The notes under the pieces are model-generated. The model was not told where the DNA came from. It was given only the letters and a program-made list of their open reading frames with translations, and made no database searches. Positions 61,354-64,000 of a DNA stretch of 64,000 bases are shown here, in pieces. A program made the translations under genes and the position numbers. The stretch comes from an uncultured bacterium (lineage in GTDB: Bacteria; Nitrospirota; Thermodesulfovibrionia; Thermodesulfovibrionales; Dissulfurispiraceae): contig CALEDV010000017.1 in the NCBI GenBank assembly GCA_937949555.1, forward strand, positions 1 through 64,000, read 5' to 3'. Every line of letters begins with the position of its first letter. Position 1 is the first letter of the stretch.

Positions 61354-62475
61354 TTGAAATATTTTAAACCTGTAATCAATTGTTTGTTGTTTACCTTGCT
61401 GCTTTTAACAGCTTTCGCTCTGACCACTTACTCTGAGTCATCTCAAAAGGAGGCGGAGTCATCTCCACAGATAGAAATCCCCTTAGACAAACAGAGGTTA
61501 ATAGGGGTCAAAATTGGAAAGGTTCAGGTAATAGACCTACGAAAGACTATCAGGACAACAGGCAAATTAGACTTTGACGAGCGCAGTAATGTAGTTATCA
61601 CATCAAAGATAGGAGGTTGGGTAGAGAGGCTTTATGTAGATTACACAGGCAAGTATGTAAAAAAGGGAGAACCCCTACTTGAGATATATAGCCAAGAATT
61701 GCTCGCTGCGCAACAAGAGTATATTAACCTCATTAGATGGGAGTCAAAATATGAGGGCAGGGAGTCAAAGTCAGAAATAGAAACCCTGTTTAGAAAGGAC
61801 CAGAGGGCTCTTGCCGAGGCTGCACATGCAAGACTCAAGACCTGGCACATGACCGATGATCAGATAAAGTCCCTCAGGGATTCGGGTAAACCCTATAGGA
61901 CCTTTACCCTTTACAGTGAACATGAGGGATATACAACGAGAAAGGATGTAACCTTAGGAATGCGAATAAATGCTGGAGAACGGCTCTTTACCATCACAGA
62001 CACCAAAAACCTATGGGTTATTGCAGATATCTATGAGTACGACATACCCTATGTGAAGACTGGTATGCCCGTTGTCATAAGGCTGAGTTATATGCCTGAA
62101 AGAGAATTCAGAACAGTTATAGAGTTTATACATCCCCTTATCGCAGGCGACACAAGGACATCCAAGGCTAGGATGACCATAAAGAATCCTACAGGGGATA
62201 TATTAAAGGCACAGATGCTCACAGAGGTAGAAATAAGGATTGACCTTGGCAAAAGACTTACCGTTCCAGAGGATGCACTCATTGACACAGGCAAAAGGAG
62301 GGTTGTATATGTTGATAAGGGCAATGGGTACTTTGAGCCAAGGACAGTAATTACTGGTATAAAGACCGACGGAATGGTAGAGATATTAAAGGGACTTAAG
62401 GCTGGTGATAGGATTGCCCTTTCCGCCAACTTCCTCATAGACTCTGAATCGAAGCTCAAGGGAATCGCTCAATAG
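61354..62475 (+). CDS. cusB: RND efflux periplasmic adaptor (CusB family)
   Basis: GVKIGKVQVIDLRKTIRTTGKLDFDERSNVVITSKIGGWVERLYVDYTGKYVKKGEPLLEIYSQEL. Confidence 0.9.
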   Translation: MKYFKPVINCLLFTLLLLTAFALTTYSESSQKEAESSPQIEIPLDKQRLIGVKIGKVQVIDLRKTIRTTGKLDFDERSNVVITSKIGGWVERLYVDYTGKYVKKGEPLLEIYSQELLAAQQEYINLIRWESKYEGRESKSEIETLFRKDQRALAEAAHARLKTWHMTDDQIKSLRDSGKPYRTFTLYSEHEGYTTRKDVTLGMRINAGERLFTITDTKNLWVIADIYEYDIPYVKTGMPVVIRLSYMPEREFRTVIEFIHPLIAGDTRTSKARMTIKNPTGDILKAQMLTEVEIRIDLGKRLTVPEDALIDTGKRRVVYVDKGNGYFEPRTVITGIKTDGMVEILKGLKAGDRIALSANFLIDSESKLKGIAQ

Positions 62476-64000
62476 ATGATTCCAGCTATTATCGACTGGA
62501 GCGCAAGAAACAGATTCATAATCTCTCTCCTGGTATTATTTCTCTTTCTTTGGGGTTACTGGTCGCTAAAGAATGTCCCCTTAGATGCAATACCTGACCT
62601 GAGTGATACTCAGGTTATCATTTATGCCGAGTGGACTGGCAGGAGCCCAGATCTTGTAGAAGATCAAATAACCTATCCTATCAGCTCCACCCTCCTTGCC
62701 TCACCAAAGGTACAGGCGGTAAGGGGATTCTCATTTCTTGGCAGTTCTTTTATCTATGTAATCTTTCAGGAAGGCACTGACATATACTGGGCAAGAAGCA
62801 GAGTTCTTGAGTCCCTACAGTCTGTTAGAAGCAAACTCCCAGCAGAGGTCAACCCCGTTCTGGGTCCAGATGCTACAAGTCTCGGCTGGGGATTTAGCTA
62901 CGCCCTTGTGGATGAATCAGGACGTTACGACCTATCAGAGTTGAGAAGTCTGCAGGATTACAGCCTAAAACTTGCCCTTGAGAGCGTAGAGGGCGTATCT
63001 CAAGTAGCGAGCATTGGCGGGTTTGTAAGGCAATATCAAATCAATATTGATCCCTTGAGGTTAAAGGCTTATAACCTTTCACTGAGTACTGTAATGGAGG
63101 CAATAAGAAGAAGCAACAGAGATGTGGAAGGCAGGGTAATGGAATTTTCTGGCATCGAATACATGGTCAGAGGAAGAGGTTATATCAAGGCAAAGGCCGA
63201 TATTGAGACTATCTCTGTAGGCGCCAATCAGTCTGGTACACCCATATTGATTAAAGACATAGCAAAGGTACAGTTAGGTCCTGAAATAAGGAGGGGCATA
63301 GCAGACCTTGATGGCAGAGGCGAGGTTACAGGCGGTATAGTGATAGTGAGATTTGGAGAAAATGTGCTCAATGTTATTGAGCGGGTTAAGGAAAAGCTAA
63401 ACAGAGACATTAAACCAGGGCTCCCAGAGGGGGTGACGGTTATAACCACCTATGACCGTTCAGACCTGATTTATCGTAGCATTGAAACCCTCAAAGATGA
63501 AATCATCAAACTTTCCATAGCCGTTAGTGTAGTATGCATAGTCTTTCTCTTCCATTTGCCCAGCGCCTTGGTAATAATACTGACCCTTCCCCTTGCAATC
63601 ATCATATCTTTTATATGTATGCACTATTTAGGAGTCACCTCAAATATAATGAGTCTAAGCGGCATTGCCATAGCAATAGGCGCAATGGTAGATGCCTCAA
63701 TTATAATGGTTGAGAATGCCCATAAAAGACTGGAAGAATGGGAACAAGGTGATATGCAGACACCAAGAACAGAGGTAATTATAAATGCAGCAAAAGAGGT
63801 AGGCCCTTCCTTATTCTTTTCACTCCTTGTCATTACAGTGGCATTCTTGCCGGTCTTTAGCCTTCAAGCACAGGCAGGAAGACTATTTAAACCCCTCGCT
63901 TATACAAAGACCTTTGCTATGCTCTTTGCCTCTTTCCTCGCAATCACTCTCACCCCTACACTTATGACCCTGCTTATAAAAGGAAAGATAATAGCAGAGG
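62476..64000 (+). CDS. cusA: heavy-metal efflux RND transporter CusA/CzcA (partial, runs off right edge)
   Basis: MIPAIIDWSARNRFIISLLVLFLFLWGYWSLKNVPLDAIPDLSDTQVIIYAEWTGRSPDLVEDQITYPI...MVDASIIMVENAHKRLEEWE; open to window end. Confidence 0.93.
   Translation, partial: MIPAIIDWSARNRFIISLLVLFLFLWGYWSLKNVPLDAIPDLSDTQVIIYAEWTGRSPDLVEDQITYPISSTLLASPKVQAVRGFSFLGSSFIYVIFQEGTDIYWARSRVLESLQSVRSKLPAEVNPVLGPDATSLGWGFSYALVDESGRYDLSELRSLQDYSLKLALESVEGVSQVASIGGFVRQYQINIDPLRLKAYNLSLSTVMEAIRRSNRDVEGRVMEFSGIEYMVRGRGYIKAKADIETISVGANQSGTPILIKDIAKVQLGPEIRRGIADLDGRGEVTGGIVIVRFGENVLNVIERVKEKLNRDIKPGLPEGVTVITTYDRSDLIYRSIETLKDEIIKLSIAVSVVCIVFLFHLPSALVIILTLPLAIIISFICMHYLGVTSNIMSLSGIAIAIGAMVDASIIMVENAHKRLEEWEQGDMQTPRTEVIINAAKEVGPSLFFSLLVITVAFLPVFSLQAQAGRLFKPLAYTKTFAMLFASFLAITLTPTLMTLLIKGKIIAE

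Noticed and set aside
1-64000. CRISPR arrays, prophage, rRNA operons or classical defence islands
   Set aside because: No regularly spaced direct repeats, phage structural genes, rRNA sequence or recognisable defence cassettes were seen.

Overview
The window looks like an ordinary chromosomal segment of an anaerobic or microaerophilic, cytochrome-rich Gram-negative bacterium, possibly Nitrospirota- or Deltaproteobacteria-like (taxonomy is inference only). Left to right it holds: the end of a glycosyltransferase/galE sugar locus; a pstSCAB phosphate-uptake operon with two Pho-box-like 11-bp-periodic arrays; a RAYT transposase element; a frame-disrupted heme-sensor histidine kinase plus OmpR-type regulator; tRNA-Leu; an octaheme nitrite reductase and a nap (nitrate reductase) cluster, together a nitrate-to-ammonium pathway; a motif-degenerate PriA; pyrF and dcd; ExbBD/TonB/TonB-dependent receptor/binding protein with a duplicated structured leader; a NuoEFG-like diaphorase whose NuoE carries a response-regulator receiver domain; SfsA-DUF123; a PEP-synthase-like protein with an unusual C-terminus; an IS3 remnant; tRNA-Val; PBP1A; moaA; pal/cpoB; an NrfD/FeS/dodecaheme cytochrome complex; tig-clpP-clpX; a radical SAM gene; livHMGF; and the start of a cus-type RND metal efflux operon. 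The items most worth a second look are the REC-NuoE fusion in an FDH-like complex lacking the Sec/Cys residue, the PriA lacking its ATPase motifs, the duplicated leader/attenuator, the two Pho-box arrays, the PEP-synthase-like chimera, several mobile-element fossils (one supplies a host stop codon), and a family of short dispersed intergenic repeats. All assignments come from reading the sequence and recalled motifs; no searches were run.
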